The notes beneath the pieces were generated by a model. It was not told where the DNA came from, ran no database searches, and saw nothing but the letters and a program-made list of their open reading frames with translations. Source: Microbacterium sp. Root166 (lineage in GTDB: Bacteria; Actinomycetota; Actinomycetes; Actinomycetales; Microbacteriaceae). Taken from it: DNA of 64,000 nucleotides. Numbering within the stretch: the stretch's first letter is position 1; each line of letters opens with the position of its first letter. Where the stretch lies: the NCBI RefSeq assembly GCF_001427145.1, contig NZ_LMGL01000001.1, positions 543,540 through 607,539 on the forward strand, written 5' to 3'. Both the position numbers and the translations under genes were made by a program. This document shows, in pieces, positions 16,744 through 24,906 of the stretch.

Positions 16744-17885
16744 CGCTTGCCTCCGTAACGCTTCAGGACGTCTTTGCCGACGATCATCTTCTGCAGCTCG
16801 ATGACCCCTTGCCCGACCTCGTAGAACTTGCCCTCCCGATAGAGGCGCTCGAGCACCATTTCGTGGGTGAACCCGTACGCGCCGCACACCTGCATGGCAA
16901 GGCTTGTAACCTCGCGTGCCATGCGGGAGCAGATGATGCGCGTGGATGCCGCGATGGTCTTGAGATTCGGATCGCGTCGATCCACCGCCTCGGCTGCCGC
17001 GTGCACGACCGCGCGCGCTCCGTCCACCTGCGCGGCCATCTCGCCGAGGATGCCCTGGATCGTCGGGAACTTCACCCCGATCGGCTCGCCGCGATGCTCG
17101 CGGCTGAGCGCGTAGGTCGCAGCCTCTTCGAGGGCACGGCGTCCTATCCCGATCGTGATCGCGCTCGCGCGCACCTTCGCCTCGGATTCTGTGCCGACCA
17201 TGATGTCGAATCCGCCGTCCTCGGCGCCGAGCAGTGCAGTCGTGGGCACGCGGACGTCGATCGAGACCGGCGCGGTCCCCTGGCCGCCGAACGCCAGCAT
17301 CTTGATCGGGGGTCCGGGCTGCCAGCCGGGGTCGCTGGTGTCGACCAGGAACGCACCGAGCCGCCGCTCGCTCGTCTTGGCGAAGACGAGCGCGACGTCG
17401 GCATACGGCGCGAACGAGGTGAACATCTTCGAGCCGGTGAGCACCCACTCATCGCCGTCGCGGCGCGCCCACGTCTGAATCTGCTGCGGGTCGGACCCCG
17501 TCTGGGGCTCGGTGAACGACCATGCGCCGAGCAGCCCGCCGCTGACGAGGCCCGTGCCCCACCGCTCCTTCTGCTCAGGGGTGCCGAATCGGTCGATCGC
17601 CGTCGCCACCTGCACGGTCGGGCCGGAGTAGAGCGCAGCGCACGCGCCGTGGCTGGCCACTTCTTCTATGCCCTCCACATACGCGCGGAAGGAGCCGACG
17701 TGGCCGGCCTCTTCGTCGACGAACGGCATGGTGGGGAGCCCCAGCTCGCACAGCAGCTCCCACAGTTCGCGAGAGAACTCCTGGGTGCGGTCCACGTGGG
17801 TGGCGAGGTCGCGGATGCGCTCCTTCCCCACCTCTCGCAAGATGTCGAGCAGGTCGGGGTCAAGCGGACGGGATTCGACGATCAC
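16740..17885 (-). CDS. Acyl-CoA dehydrogenase
   Basis: A 381-residue FAD acyl-CoA dehydrogenase of normal length. Seen are the GAWSFTEPQTGSDPQQIQT flavin and substrate loop, WVLTGSKMFTSFAPYADVAL, the C-terminal CGAYGFTHEMVLERLYREGK and KFYEVGQGVIELQKMIVGK, where the Glu after Tyr is the likely catalytic base. The start is GTG 17885 with AGAAGG about 8 nt upstream. It lies 25 nt downstream of the cyclase gene and overlaps the acyl-CoA synthetase. It is the only acyl-CoA dehydrogenase recognised in the window, beside six crotonases. The acyl chain cannot be deduced. Confidence 0.93.
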   Translation of the reverse strand: MIVESRPLDPDLLDILREVGKERIRDLATHVDRTQEFSRELWELLCELGLPTMPFVDEEAGHVGSFRAYVEGIEEVASHGACAALYSGPTVQVATAIDRFGTPEQKERWGTGLVSGGLLGAWSFTEPQTGSDPQQIQTWARRDGDEWVLTGSKMFTSFAPYADVALVFAKTSERRLGAFLVDTSDPGWQPGPPIKMLAFGGQGTAPVSIDVRVPTTALLGAEDGGFDIMVGTESEAKVRASAITIGIGRRALEEAATYALSREHRGEPIGVKFPTIQGILGEMAAQVDGARAVVHAAAEAVDRRDPNLKTIAASTRIICSRMAREVTSLAMQVCGAYGFTHEMVLERLYREGKFYEVGQGVIELQKMIVGKDVLKRYGGKR

Positions 17886-17910
17886 AGGGGGCCTTCTGCG
17901 TCGGGCCGTG

Positions 17911-18840
17911 TCAGAGCACGGCGATGGGAGAGAGCGGGCTTCCGGTTCCGCCGCGCAGGCGCAGCGGAAGAGCGACGAAGAGGAAGGACGTCGCTCCCCG
18001 GCGGCTGAGCTCTTCGAGGTCGAGGAACTCCAACAGGTAGATGCCGCAGTCGCGGATGAGGAACTGGTGCACGGGGCACACGGTGCCGGGCGCCCACGGA
18101 ATCACCTCGACGCCGCTGTTGTCGGCGCCCACCAGCGTGACATCGTGCCGCGCCAGGTACTCTGATGCGTTCAGCCCGATGCCGGGGCGGTCCCCGTGAT
18201 ACCCGGCGCCCTCCTCGCCATAGGCGGTGATCCAGCCGGTGCGGATGAGGACGGCGTCGCCCGCCTGAAGGCCGATGCCCTGGGCATCCAGCGCGGCGGC
18301 GATGTCCGCGGCGGTGATCTCATAGCCCGGATCGAGTCGCGTGACGCCCATGCGGCGCGGAAGGTCGACGAGCACACCGCGCGTGATGAGCGGCGGCGCC
18401 TTGTCGATGCCCAGCTTGCGCAGCCCGTTCGAGCGCACCTCGGTGTGCGAGTAGCCGTTGTAGAGGGTGTCGTCGTACCAGACGTGGCCCAGGGCGTCCA
18501 GGTGCGTGGTCCCGCCGTGCACGGCGAGGCTCATGTGGTCGGTCGCCGACTGGAAGCCGTGCGGCGCCGTCATACCCGAGAGGAAGTCGCCGGCGTCGCG
18601 CATCATGAAGTGCTGCGGCTCGGCGCCGTTTCGCGGGGCGTCCCGGTCGCCGATGACCTGTCCGAGCGGCACGATCTCGCCGGACTGCGCGAGCGCGAGC
18701 GCAGCGAGAACTGCGTCGGGCGTCACGTGGTTGGCCGCGCCGAGTTCGTCGCTCTCGCCCCACCGGCCCCAATTGCTGAAGCCGGGGCGGGACGGGGCAT
18801 CACCGTCGGCTGATCGCGGCGAGAACTGCGGCGTACTCAC
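17911..18840 (-). CDS. Cyclase family protein (metal-dependent hydrolase, kynurenine formamidase-like)
   Basis: A 309-residue member of the putative cyclase family (PF04199). The metal motif HGGTTHLDALGHVWY (H-x-G-T-x-H-x-D pattern) is clear, followed by GVLVDLPRRMG, DAVLIRTGW and VGADNSGVEVIPW. Family members hydrolyse amides or lactones with a divalent metal. It starts with GTG 18840 after a CGGAG site and leads the operon with acyl-CoA dehydrogenase, ADP-forming synthetase and MBL hydrolase. The motif A palindrome at 18888-18900 lies 48 nt upstream, shared with the divergent P450 operon. Opening of a lactone or a cyclic beta-dicarbonyl intermediate is an inference. Confidence 0.88.
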   Translation of the reverse strand: MSTPQFSPRSADGDAPSRPGFSNWGRWGESDELGAANHVTPDAVLAALALAQSGEIVPLGQVIGDRDAPRNGAEPQHFMMRDAGDFLSGMTAPHGFQSATDHMSLAVHGGTTHLDALGHVWYDDTLYNGYSHTEVRSNGLRKLGIDKAPPLITRGVLVDLPRRMGVTRLDPGYEITAADIAAALDAQGIGLQAGDAVLIRTGWITAYGEEGAGYHGDRPGIGLNASEYLARHDVTLVGADNSGVEVIPWAPGTVCPVHQFLIRDCGIYLLEFLDLEELSRRGATSFLFVALPLRLRGGTGSPLSPIAVL

Positions 18841-18887
18841 GATCTGCTCCGTTTCGTTCTGCTTCGAACCTCTTGATCGAGCTTATA

Positions 18888-18900
18888 TGATCAAAGATCA
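18888..18900. promoter_or_regulatory. Candidate operator, motif A site 4 (divergent)
   Basis: A perfect TGATC-AAA-GATCA palindrome sits between the divergent cyclase (start 18840) and small-protein/P450 (start 18921) operons. With its flank it shares TATATGATCAAA with the site at 52902 on the other strand. A weak -10-like TATGAT overlaps it, so binding could block transcription in either direction. Confidence 0.6.
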
Positions 18901-18920
18901 AGTGATGTGAAGGAACTCAT

Positions 18921-19223
18921 ATGGACATCGTCGTCGATTCGGGCGGAGTGCACATCGCGGCGCCCGAGACGCTCACCTCGTTCTCAGTGCTCAGCAGCCT
19001 GCCCCTCGACGAGATCGACGCTGCTCTGCGTGCCGCCGAACTCGGCCACGTGCACGACGGGCACGCATGGATCTCGGCCCACCGCCTCGAGACGCGCGCC
19101 GCCGCGCTGGTCACCGAGCAGAGCTGGACCGGGAAATACCGAGGCATGCTCGCCTACGCCGTCTCCCGCGGATGGTGGGACGAGGAACACTCGCTCATCC
19201 GGGCGCACGTGCGCCGCGCCTGA
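18921..19223 (+). CDS. Small hypothetical protein, first gene of the P450/SnoaL operon
   Basis: A 100-residue protein with ATG at 18921 and AAGGA 9 nt upstream. I do not recognise its family. It starts with a beta-rich stretch (MDIVVDSGGVHIAAPETL), then a helix (LPLDEIDAALRAAELG), a His-rich piece (GHVHDGHAWISAHRLE) and an aromatic C-terminal half with SWTGKYRGM and SRGWWDEEHSLIRAHV. There is no signal peptide or membrane segment. Length, good ribosome site, codon pattern and position 35 nt before the P450 gene support a real gene. It begins 21 nt after the motif A palindrome. A role with the P450 is possible but unsupported. Confidence 0.75.
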   Translation: MDIVVDSGGVHIAAPETLTSFSVLSSLPLDEIDAALRAAELGHVHDGHAWISAHRLETRAAALVTEQSWTGKYRGMLAYAVSRGWWDEEHSLIRAHVRRA

Positions 19224-19257
19224 CCCTTCGGCTCGCTGCATCACGAAAGGAAGCCGC

Positions 19258-20487
19258 ATGTCCGCCACCTCCCTCGACGTCGGCGTCGAATACCCGTTCT
19301 CGGCGCGGCCGGCCTCCGAGGCAGCCGCCCAGCTTCATCGTGTGGCCGCCGACCGACCCATGACGCGCGTCACCATGCCGTTCGGCGGCGACGTCTGGGT
19401 GGTGCATCGCAACGCCGCCGCCCGCGAAGTGCTGACTGATGCGCGATTCGTCCGCGAGCCCTTCCGCACCGGGCGCCGCGAGGTGCCGTACTTCGTGCAA
19501 TTCCCTGCTTTCCTCACCACCACGCTGCAGTTCGAGGACCCGCCGCAGCACACGAAGCTCCGCCGCCTCGTGCAGCGTGCGATTTCTCCGGCGGCCGTCA
19601 AGGCGATGCGCGAATCGGCCGCGGACTACGCCGACGAACTGCTCGCGACGATGGCGACAAAGGGGCACCGCGCGAATCTCGTGTCGGAGTACGCGCTTCC
19701 CCTCCCGATCCAGATGCTGTCGAACCTGCTAGGGGTTCCCGCCGGTGATCGCGCCGACTTCGAGCGGTGGGCGTCGTCGACGCTGGCGGTCGCGGGCGTT
19801 GCGCCTGAGGACATCGCGCGCGACATGGCCGATCTGCATGCTTACCTCGCCAGCCTCATCGCCGCCCGCCGGGCGCGCCCGCGCGAGGACCTCATCTCGA
19901 GCCTGGCGCGCGCGCAGGACTCGGACGAGTCACTCGCCGACGGAGAGATCCTGACGATCGCCATGCTGCTGCTCGTCGCCGGCTTCGACAACACCGCGAA
20001 CTTCATCACGATCGGCGTCTCGTCGCTGTTGCACAACCCCGATCAGCTCGCGGCGTTCCGCGAGGACCCTGCCGGACTCGCAGCGTCGACGGTGGAAGAG
20101 GTGCTGCGCCACGGGCGGTTCTCGCTCGGCACCCCAGTCGCGGGCATCGGCGGCCTGGTGCCGTTCGTCGCGACGGAAGAGATCGAGATCGACGGCGTGG
20201 TGATCGCGGAAGGCGAGGCCATCCTGATCGATCCAGCATCGGTCAACCACGACGGCGTGGCGGCCGACCACGACGATCGCCTCGACGTCACCCGCGAGCA
20301 GAACCCTCACCTCACGCTCAGCTACGGACTGCATCACTGCCTCGGCGCGCCGCTTGCCCGCATGGAGATGCAGGTCGCCCTGGAGCGCTTGTTCACGCGA
20401 TTCCCGCACCTGTCGCTCGACGGCGACCCCGTGGTCAACGCGAACCACCTCAGCCGGCCCATCGTGGAGCTGAACGTGACCTGGTGA
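19258..20487 (+). CDS. Cytochrome P450 (soluble, class I type)
   Basis: A 409-residue bacterial P450. The haem-ligand segment is LSYGLHHCLGAPLARME with Cys at about residue 361; the usual Phe at the start of the motif is replaced by Ser-Tyr. The I-helix reads LLLVAGFDNTANF and the K-helix ExxR is EEVLR. ATG 19258 has GAAAGGAAG upstream. It is clearly paralogous to the P450 at 32961 (same AGFDNTA I-helix and SYG haem loop). It needs an electron-transfer chain: the nearest ferredoxin gene is at 32619 and the nearest ferredoxin reductase at 23620. A steroid or steroid-acid hydroxylation is inferred from context. Confidence 0.95.
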   Translation: MSATSLDVGVEYPFSARPASEAAAQLHRVAADRPMTRVTMPFGGDVWVVHRNAAAREVLTDARFVREPFRTGRREVPYFVQFPAFLTTTLQFEDPPQHTKLRRLVQRAISPAAVKAMRESAADYADELLATMATKGHRANLVSEYALPLPIQMLSNLLGVPAGDRADFERWASSTLAVAGVAPEDIARDMADLHAYLASLIAARRARPREDLISSLARAQDSDESLADGEILTIAMLLLVAGFDNTANFITIGVSSLLHNPDQLAAFREDPAGLAASTVEEVLRHGRFSLGTPVAGIGGLVPFVATEEIEIDGVVIAEGEAILIDPASVNHDGVAADHDDRLDVTREQNPHLTLSYGLHHCLGAPLARMEMQVALERLFTRFPHLSLDGDPVVNANHLSRPIVELNVTW

Positions 20488-20556
20488 CCGCGGCTCCGTT
20501 CCGATGACCGGGACGACCACCTTCACGCGCGCACAACGGGGTGCGAGGATCCGGCC

Positions 20557-21096
20557 ATGACAGAAACGATCGAAGATGCTCGTTGGTCCCGCGAAGAACT
20601 CGAGGGCGCCTATCAGAACTGGTACAGGACGATAAATGCCGCGGCGGCCGGCGAGGCGAGCTGGCAGGAGTTCGTCGCGCTGTACACCGCCGACGTGGTC
20701 TACCACGATCAGATCCAGGGGGATCTCGTCGGGCGCGACGCCGTCTCGGAGTGGGCGACCACGGCGCTGGAAACCTTCCCCGGCGACCGATTCCGCTTCC
20801 CCGAGATCTGGCACGCGATCGACGAGACGCAGGGGCTCGTCATCGCCCAGATCAAGAACGAGATGGTCGACCCTGGCGACGGCGTTGTGTCGTGGGAGCC
20901 GCACATCAGCGTGCTGACCTACGCCGGCAACGGGACGTTCTCGGCGCAGACTGACGCGTACGACGTCGATCGCTTCCTCACCATGATCAAGAGGTGGGGA
21001 ACGCGCGCCATGAAGGCCGGCACGCTCGACGCGGAGCAGCGCAACTGGTATGCGGTGGTCTACCCCGAGACTGTGCCCAGTGAGGCCACGGTCTGA
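20557..21096 (+). CDS. SnoaL/NTF2-like protein
   Basis: A 179-residue protein of the NTF2-like fold. A helical N-terminus (SREELEGAYQNWYRTINAAA) is followed by FVALYTADVVYHDQIQGDLVG, a typical SnoaL-type strand-and-pocket region, and by FRFPEIWHAIDETQGLVIAQIKN. The C-terminal 50 residues (TMIKRWGTRAMKAGTLD) form an extra helical tail. Members are cyclases, isomerases, hydratases or binding proteins, so function cannot be assigned. It follows the P450 gene by 70 nt and starts with ATG 20557 after GAGGATCC. A strong terminator follows at 21106-21162. Confidence 0.82.
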   Translation: MTETIEDARWSREELEGAYQNWYRTINAAAAGEASWQEFVALYTADVVYHDQIQGDLVGRDAVSEWATTALETFPGDRFRFPEIWHAIDETQGLVIAQIKNEMVDPGDGVVSWEPHISVLTYAGNGTFSAQTDAYDVDRFLTMIKRWGTRAMKAGTLDAEQRNWYAVVYPETVPSEATV

Positions 21097-21105
21097 GACC
21101 GGCCC

Positions 21106-21162
21106 CCGCTGAAAGCTGAGGCGAAGACCCGGACGGCATCGCCGTCCGGGTCTCTTCAGCGG
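21106..21162. terminator. Strong nested hairpin between convergent genes
   Basis: A perfect 13-bp stem (AGACCCGGACGGC, loop ATC, GCCGTCCGGGTCT; 21125-21153) is enclosed by an outer 8-bp stem CCGCTGAA/TTCAGCGG (21106-21113 and 21155-21162). It lies between the converging SnoaL-like and methylmalonate-semialdehyde dehydrogenase genes and would serve as a terminator, possibly in both directions. Confidence 0.8.
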
Positions 21163-21196
21163 CAGCGTGCCCGGCCAGCACCCCGCTGCCTCCCCG

Positions 21197-22696
21197 TCAG
21201 TGCATCGTCGGGATCACGAAGCTCGCGCCCTCCTTGATACCCGAGGGCCAGCGGCTCGTGACCGTCTTGGTCTTCGTGTAGAAGCGGAAGGCGTCCGGGC
21301 CGTGCTGGTTCAGGTCGCCGAAGCCCGACTTCTTCCATCCGCCGAACGTGTGATAAGCGATCGGCACCGGGATCGGGACATTGACGCCCACCATGCCGAC
21401 GTTGACGCGGGCGGTGAAGTCCCGAGCGGCGTCGCCGTCGCGCGTGAAGATCGCGACGCCGTTACCGAATTCGTGGTCGCTCGCCATCGCGAGCGCCTCT
21501 TCGTAGTCCGCTGCGCGGGCGATCACGAGAACGGGTCCGAAGACCTCTTCACGATAGATCGTCATGTCGGTGGTGACGTGGTCGAACAAGGTCGGGCCGA
21601 GGTAGAACCCATTCTCGTGGCCGGGCACGACGTGTCCGCGCCCGTCGGCGAGCAGCGTCGCGCCCTCGTCGATCCCGGTCTGGATGTAGCCGCTCACGCG
21701 CTCTACGGCGTCGCGGCTGACGAGGGGGCCGTAGTCCACGTCGGCGGCGAGCGCGGGACCGATCCTGAGGTGCCCGACCCGCTCGGCGAGCTTCGCCGCG
21801 AGGGCGTCCGCCGTCTCGTCACCGACCGGCACTGCGACCGAGATCGCCATGCAGCGTTCACCGGCGGACCCGTACCCTGCGCCGATCAGCGCGTCGGCAA
21901 CCTGGTCGAGATCGGCGTCGGGCATCACGATCATGTGATTCTTGGCACCACCGAAACACTGCGCTCGCTTGCCGTGCTGGGCGGCGGACGTGTAGATGTA
22001 GTGCGCGATCGGGGTGGAGCCCACGAACCCGATCGCCTTGACGCGGTCGTCTTCGAGGAGCGTGTCCACGGCCTCCTTGTCTCCGTTGACGACGTTGAAC
22101 ACGCCGGCAGGAATCCCTGCCTCGAGGAAGAGTTCCGCGATCCTGAGCGGCACCGAGGGGTCGCGCTCACTGGGCTTGAGCACGAAGGCGTTTCCTGCCG
22201 CAAGGGCCGGCCCCGCCTTCCACAACGGGATCATCGCGGGGAAGTTGAACGGCGTGATCCCCGCCACCACTCCCAGCGGCTGGCGCATCGAGTAGACGTC
22301 GATGCCGGTTCCGGCGGCCGACGTGTATTCGCCTTTCAGGAGGTGGGGCGCACCGATGCAGAACTCGATCACCTCCACGCCGCGTTGGATGTCGCCGCGG
22401 GCGTCGTCGATCGTCTTTCCGTGCTCGCTCGAGAGCAGCCGCGCGAGGGCCTCGATGTCCCGCTTGATCAGGTCGACGAATCGCATGAGCACGCGCGCGC
22501 GGCGCTGAGGGTTGGCAGCCCCCCACGCGAGCTGGGCATGCTCCGCATCGGCGATGACTGCGCGCACTTCGTCCGCGCTCGCCAGCGGCACCCGTGCCTG
22601 CACCTGTCCGCTGCTGGGGTCGAAGACGTCGGCGAAGCGCCCGGACGTCCCTCCGACATGGCGGCCGCCGATGAAGTGCGTGAGTTCACGGACCAT
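21197..22696 (-). CDS. mmsA: CoA-acylating methylmalonate-semialdehyde dehydrogenase
   Basis: A 499-residue aldehyde dehydrogenase of the MmsA type. Blocks include VAGITPFNFPAMIPLWKAG, the NAD-binding FVGSTPIAHYIY, the family-typical QCFGGAKNHMIVMPDAD (Asn where other ALDHs have Glu) and the catalytic Cys in GSAGERCMAISVAV. It oxidises methylmalonate or malonate semialdehyde to propionyl-CoA or acetyl-CoA. The start at 22696 (MVREL) is preferred over an in-frame start at 22723, which would add a basic extension without family sequence. It is followed by the strong terminator and preceded by a crotonase gene. A role in handling C3 units from steroid or side-chain breakdown fits, but valine or propionate metabolism is equally possible. 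Confidence 0.92.
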   Translation of the reverse strand: MVRELTHFIGGRHVGGTSGRFADVFDPSSGQVQARVPLASADEVRAVIADAEHAQLAWGAANPQRRARVLMRFVDLIKRDIEALARLLSSEHGKTIDDARGDIQRGVEVIEFCIGAPHLLKGEYTSAAGTGIDVYSMRQPLGVVAGITPFNFPAMIPLWKAGPALAAGNAFVLKPSERDPSVPLRIAELFLEAGIPAGVFNVVNGDKEAVDTLLEDDRVKAIGFVGSTPIAHYIYTSAAQHGKRAQCFGGAKNHMIVMPDADLDQVADALIGAGYGSAGERCMAISVAVPVGDETADALAAKLAERVGHLRIGPALAADVDYGPLVSRDAVERVSGYIQTGIDEGATLLADGRGHVVPGHENGFYLGPTLFDHVTTDMTIYREEVFGPVLVIARAADYEEALAMASDHEFGNGVAIFTRDGDAARDFTARVNVGMVGVNVPIPVPIAYHTFGGWKKSGFGDLNQHGPDAFRFYTKTKTVTSRWPSGIKEGASFVIPTMH

Positions 22697-22753
22697 GAGT
22701 GGTCTCTTCCTATCTGACCGCAACGCGGTCGCTGTCGTGGTATTCGTTCGGCC

Positions 22754-23599
22754 TCAGCGGTGCTGGAACACCGCGGGCCGCTTGTCGAGGAAGGCGGCCA
22801 TGCCCTCCTTCTGATCGGCGAGCGAGAACAGCGAGGCGAAGATGTGGCGCTCGAGCCGCAGGCCCTCGGCCAGGGCGCTCTCCTGCGACGCTCTCAGCAT
22901 CTCCTTGGCGGCGTAGGCGACCGGGAGCGATCTCGATGCCACCGTCTCGGCGATGTCCGCTGCGGCGGCTTCCAGCTCTGCGGCGGGCACGACGCGCGAG
23001 ACCAGCCCGGCGCGTTCGGCCTCTTCGGCGCGCAGTGAACGACCGGTCAGGATCATGTCGGCGGCTTTCGGAAGCCCGATCGCACGCGTGAGCCGCTGCG
23101 TCCCACCGAGGCCGGGGATCACACCGAGCGTCAGTTCGGGCAGCCCGAAGCTGGCGGTGTCGGCAGCGAGAATGATGTCGCACATCAGCGCGAGCTCGCA
23201 GCCGCCACCGAGCGCGTACCCCGCGACGGCGGCGATGAGCGGGGTGCGGACGCGGGCGAACCGCTCCAATGCGGCGTAGGGGCTCGCGAGCCTCATCGCG
23301 ACCGAGCTCTTGCCCGCCATCTCTGCGATGTCCGCGCCGGCGGCGAACGCACGCTCGGACCCGGTGATCACTATCGCGCCGATCCCGTCGTCTGCGTCGA
23401 GGCGCTCTGCGGCGTCGGCCACCTCGGTGACGAGCTGTGAGTTCAGCGCGTTAAGGGCGTGGGGTCGATCGAGGGTGATCCACCCGACTCGGCCGGTCGT
23501 GGACACCCGGATCGTCGTATAGCGCAGGTGGTCAGGCGGTGTCACACCGGAGACCTGCGCGGCGTCCGCGGCGTGCTCAGCGATGGCGTGCTTTGTCAT
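22754..23599 (-). CDS. Enoyl-CoA hydratase (crotonase)
   Basis: A 281-residue crotonase and the most typical hydratase of the window. It has VGWITLDRPHALNALNSQL, AFAAGADIAEMAGKS, AGYALGGGCELALMCD and, importantly, LPELTLGVIPGLGGTQRL, where both Glu positions expected for hydratase activity are present. The C-terminal KEGMAAFLDKRPAVFQHR tail is also typical. ATG 23599 has GGAGG upstream. It lies between mmsA and the ferredoxin reductase gene in the same minus-strand operon, which begins with the AMP-forming acyl-CoA ligase at 26407. It should hydrate a 2-enoyl-CoA to the 3-hydroxyacyl-CoA. Confidence 0.93.
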   Translation of the reverse strand: MTKHAIAEHAADAAQVSGVTPPDHLRYTTIRVSTTGRVGWITLDRPHALNALNSQLVTEVADAAERLDADDGIGAIVITGSERAFAAGADIAEMAGKSSVAMRLASPYAALERFARVRTPLIAAVAGYALGGGCELALMCDIILAADTASFGLPELTLGVIPGLGGTQRLTRAIGLPKAADMILTGRSLRAEEAERAGLVSRVVPAAELEAAAADIAETVASRSLPVAYAAKEMLRASQESALAEGLRLERHIFASLFSLADQKEGMAAFLDKRPAVFQHR

Positions 23600-23619
23600 T
23601 CGGGCGCCTCCGGATGGGA

Positions 23620-24906
23620 TCAGGCGCTCACCGCGTCGTGGAGCACGACGGCGAGCTTCTGGGATGTGTCGGCCAGCCGGCGCGGGTCTACGCGGACGTC
23701 ACCGGCGAGGGCGCGGCGTACCGCGGCGAAGTCTGCAGGCGAGTTGACGCAGTCGGCGGCGATGAGGCGCCCCTCCCGCAGGTAGAGGAACGCGACGCGG
23801 TCGGCACCGGGGTCGCCGCGCACGACGACCTGGTCGTGGCCGCTGGACAGCCCCGCGATCTGCAGCTTGAGGTCGCCCTGGTCCGACCAGAACCACGGCA
23901 CGCTGCGGTAGGGCACCGGCGCGCCGAGGATCGTCTGGGCGGCGTGATTGGCCTGCTCGACGGCGTTGTTGACGCTCTCGAGCCGCACACGGGTGAGCAG
24001 GGGATCGATGGGGTACGGGCTCGGCAGATTCGCGCAGTCGCCGATCGCTATGGTCCAGCCGTCAGACGCGAGCGAATGGTCGTCGACCACGATGCCGTTG
24101 TCGACGTGCAGGCCGAGCTGGTGCGCGAGCTCCACCCGTGGCGCGACACCGACTCCGAGGGCGATGAGCTGCGCGGGGATCATGGTGCCGTCCGCCAGAT
24201 CGACGCCCGACACTTCGCCGTTGTCGCCCGTCCGAATTCCCACGATCCGCGCATCCAGCATCACCGCGATGCCACGGCGCCGCGTGGCGCCCACGTAATA
24301 GGCGCTGGTCTCGGCGCCCACCGCGCGCCCCATCAGCTGCGGCGCGGCCTCGAGCACCGTGACCCGGCGACCGAGCTTCTTCGCGCTGGCGGCGACCTCC
24401 AGCCCGATGAATCCGCCGCCGATGACGACGACGTCGTCAGCCACCGCCAACCGCGCGCCCAATCGCTCCGCGTCCGCCGCAACGCGCAGGGTGATGACGC
24501 CGTCCGCGTCCACGCCCCGGAGAGGAAGACGCCGCGCGGAGGCGCCCACCGCGAGCACGAGCCGGTCGCACGTGATCGTGCGGCCCGTCGCCGTCTGGAC
24601 GACCCCGCCGATCGATGTGCGGCGGGCCGACTCGACCCGCTCACCCATCAGCACTTTGATCCCGCTGTCGGAGAAGAATTCCGATGAACGGAACTCCAGC
24701 CCGCCGAGCGACTGGTCCCCGAGCAGGTAGCCCTTCGAGAGGGGCGGTCGCTGGTACGGCAGGTGGGGCTCGTCGCCCACGATCGTTATCGGCTGATCGT
24801 ACCCGGCATCGCGCAGGGTCGTGGCGAGCTGAACGGCCGCCTGACCAGCGCCCACGATGAGCACGCCGGTGTCGAAGTCCGCATCCTCGACGGGTTCATA
24901 CGCCAT
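23620..24906 (-). CDS. FAD-dependent ferredoxin (rubredoxin-type) reductase
   Basis: A 428-residue pyridine-nucleotide-disulfide-type reductase. The FAD-binding VLIVGAGQAAVQLA is at residues about 14-27, PYQRPPLSKGYL follows, the NAD(P)H-binding VVVIGGGFIGLEVAASAKKL is near the middle, and the second FAD motif TIAIGDCANL comes later. These are features of putidaredoxin/rhodocoxin reductases that pass electrons from NAD(P)H to a 2Fe-2S ferredoxin for P450s or oxygenases. It overlaps the upstream acyl-CoA ligase by 11 nt. The two P450s and the 2Fe-2S ferredoxin at 32619 are likely partners despite the distance. Confidence 0.93.
   Translation of the reverse strand: MAYEPVEDADFDTGVLIVGAGQAAVQLATTLRDAGYDQPITIVGDEPHLPYQRPPLSKGYLLGDQSLGGLEFRSSEFFSDSGIKVLMGERVESARRTSIGGVVQTATGRTITCDRLVLAVGASARRLPLRGVDADGVITLRVAADAERLGARLAVADDVVVIGGGFIGLEVAASAKKLGRRVTVLEAAPQLMGRAVGAETSAYYVGATRRRGIAVMLDARIVGIRTGDNGEVSGVDLADGTMIPAQLIALGVGVAPRVELAHQLGLHVDNGIVVDDHSLASDGWTIAIGDCANLPSPYPIDPLLTRVRLESVNNAVEQANHAAQTILGAPVPYRSVPWFWSDQGDLKLQIAGLSSGHDQVVVRGDPGADRVAFLYLREGRLIAADCVNSPADFAAVRRALAGDVRVDPRRLADTSQKLAVVLHDAVSA

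Noticed and set aside
16740..17448. A 917-residue acyl-CoA synthetase starting at 17448
   Set aside because: The extra N-terminal part is a shadow of the acyl-CoA dehydrogenase; the family sequence begins at ATG 16743.
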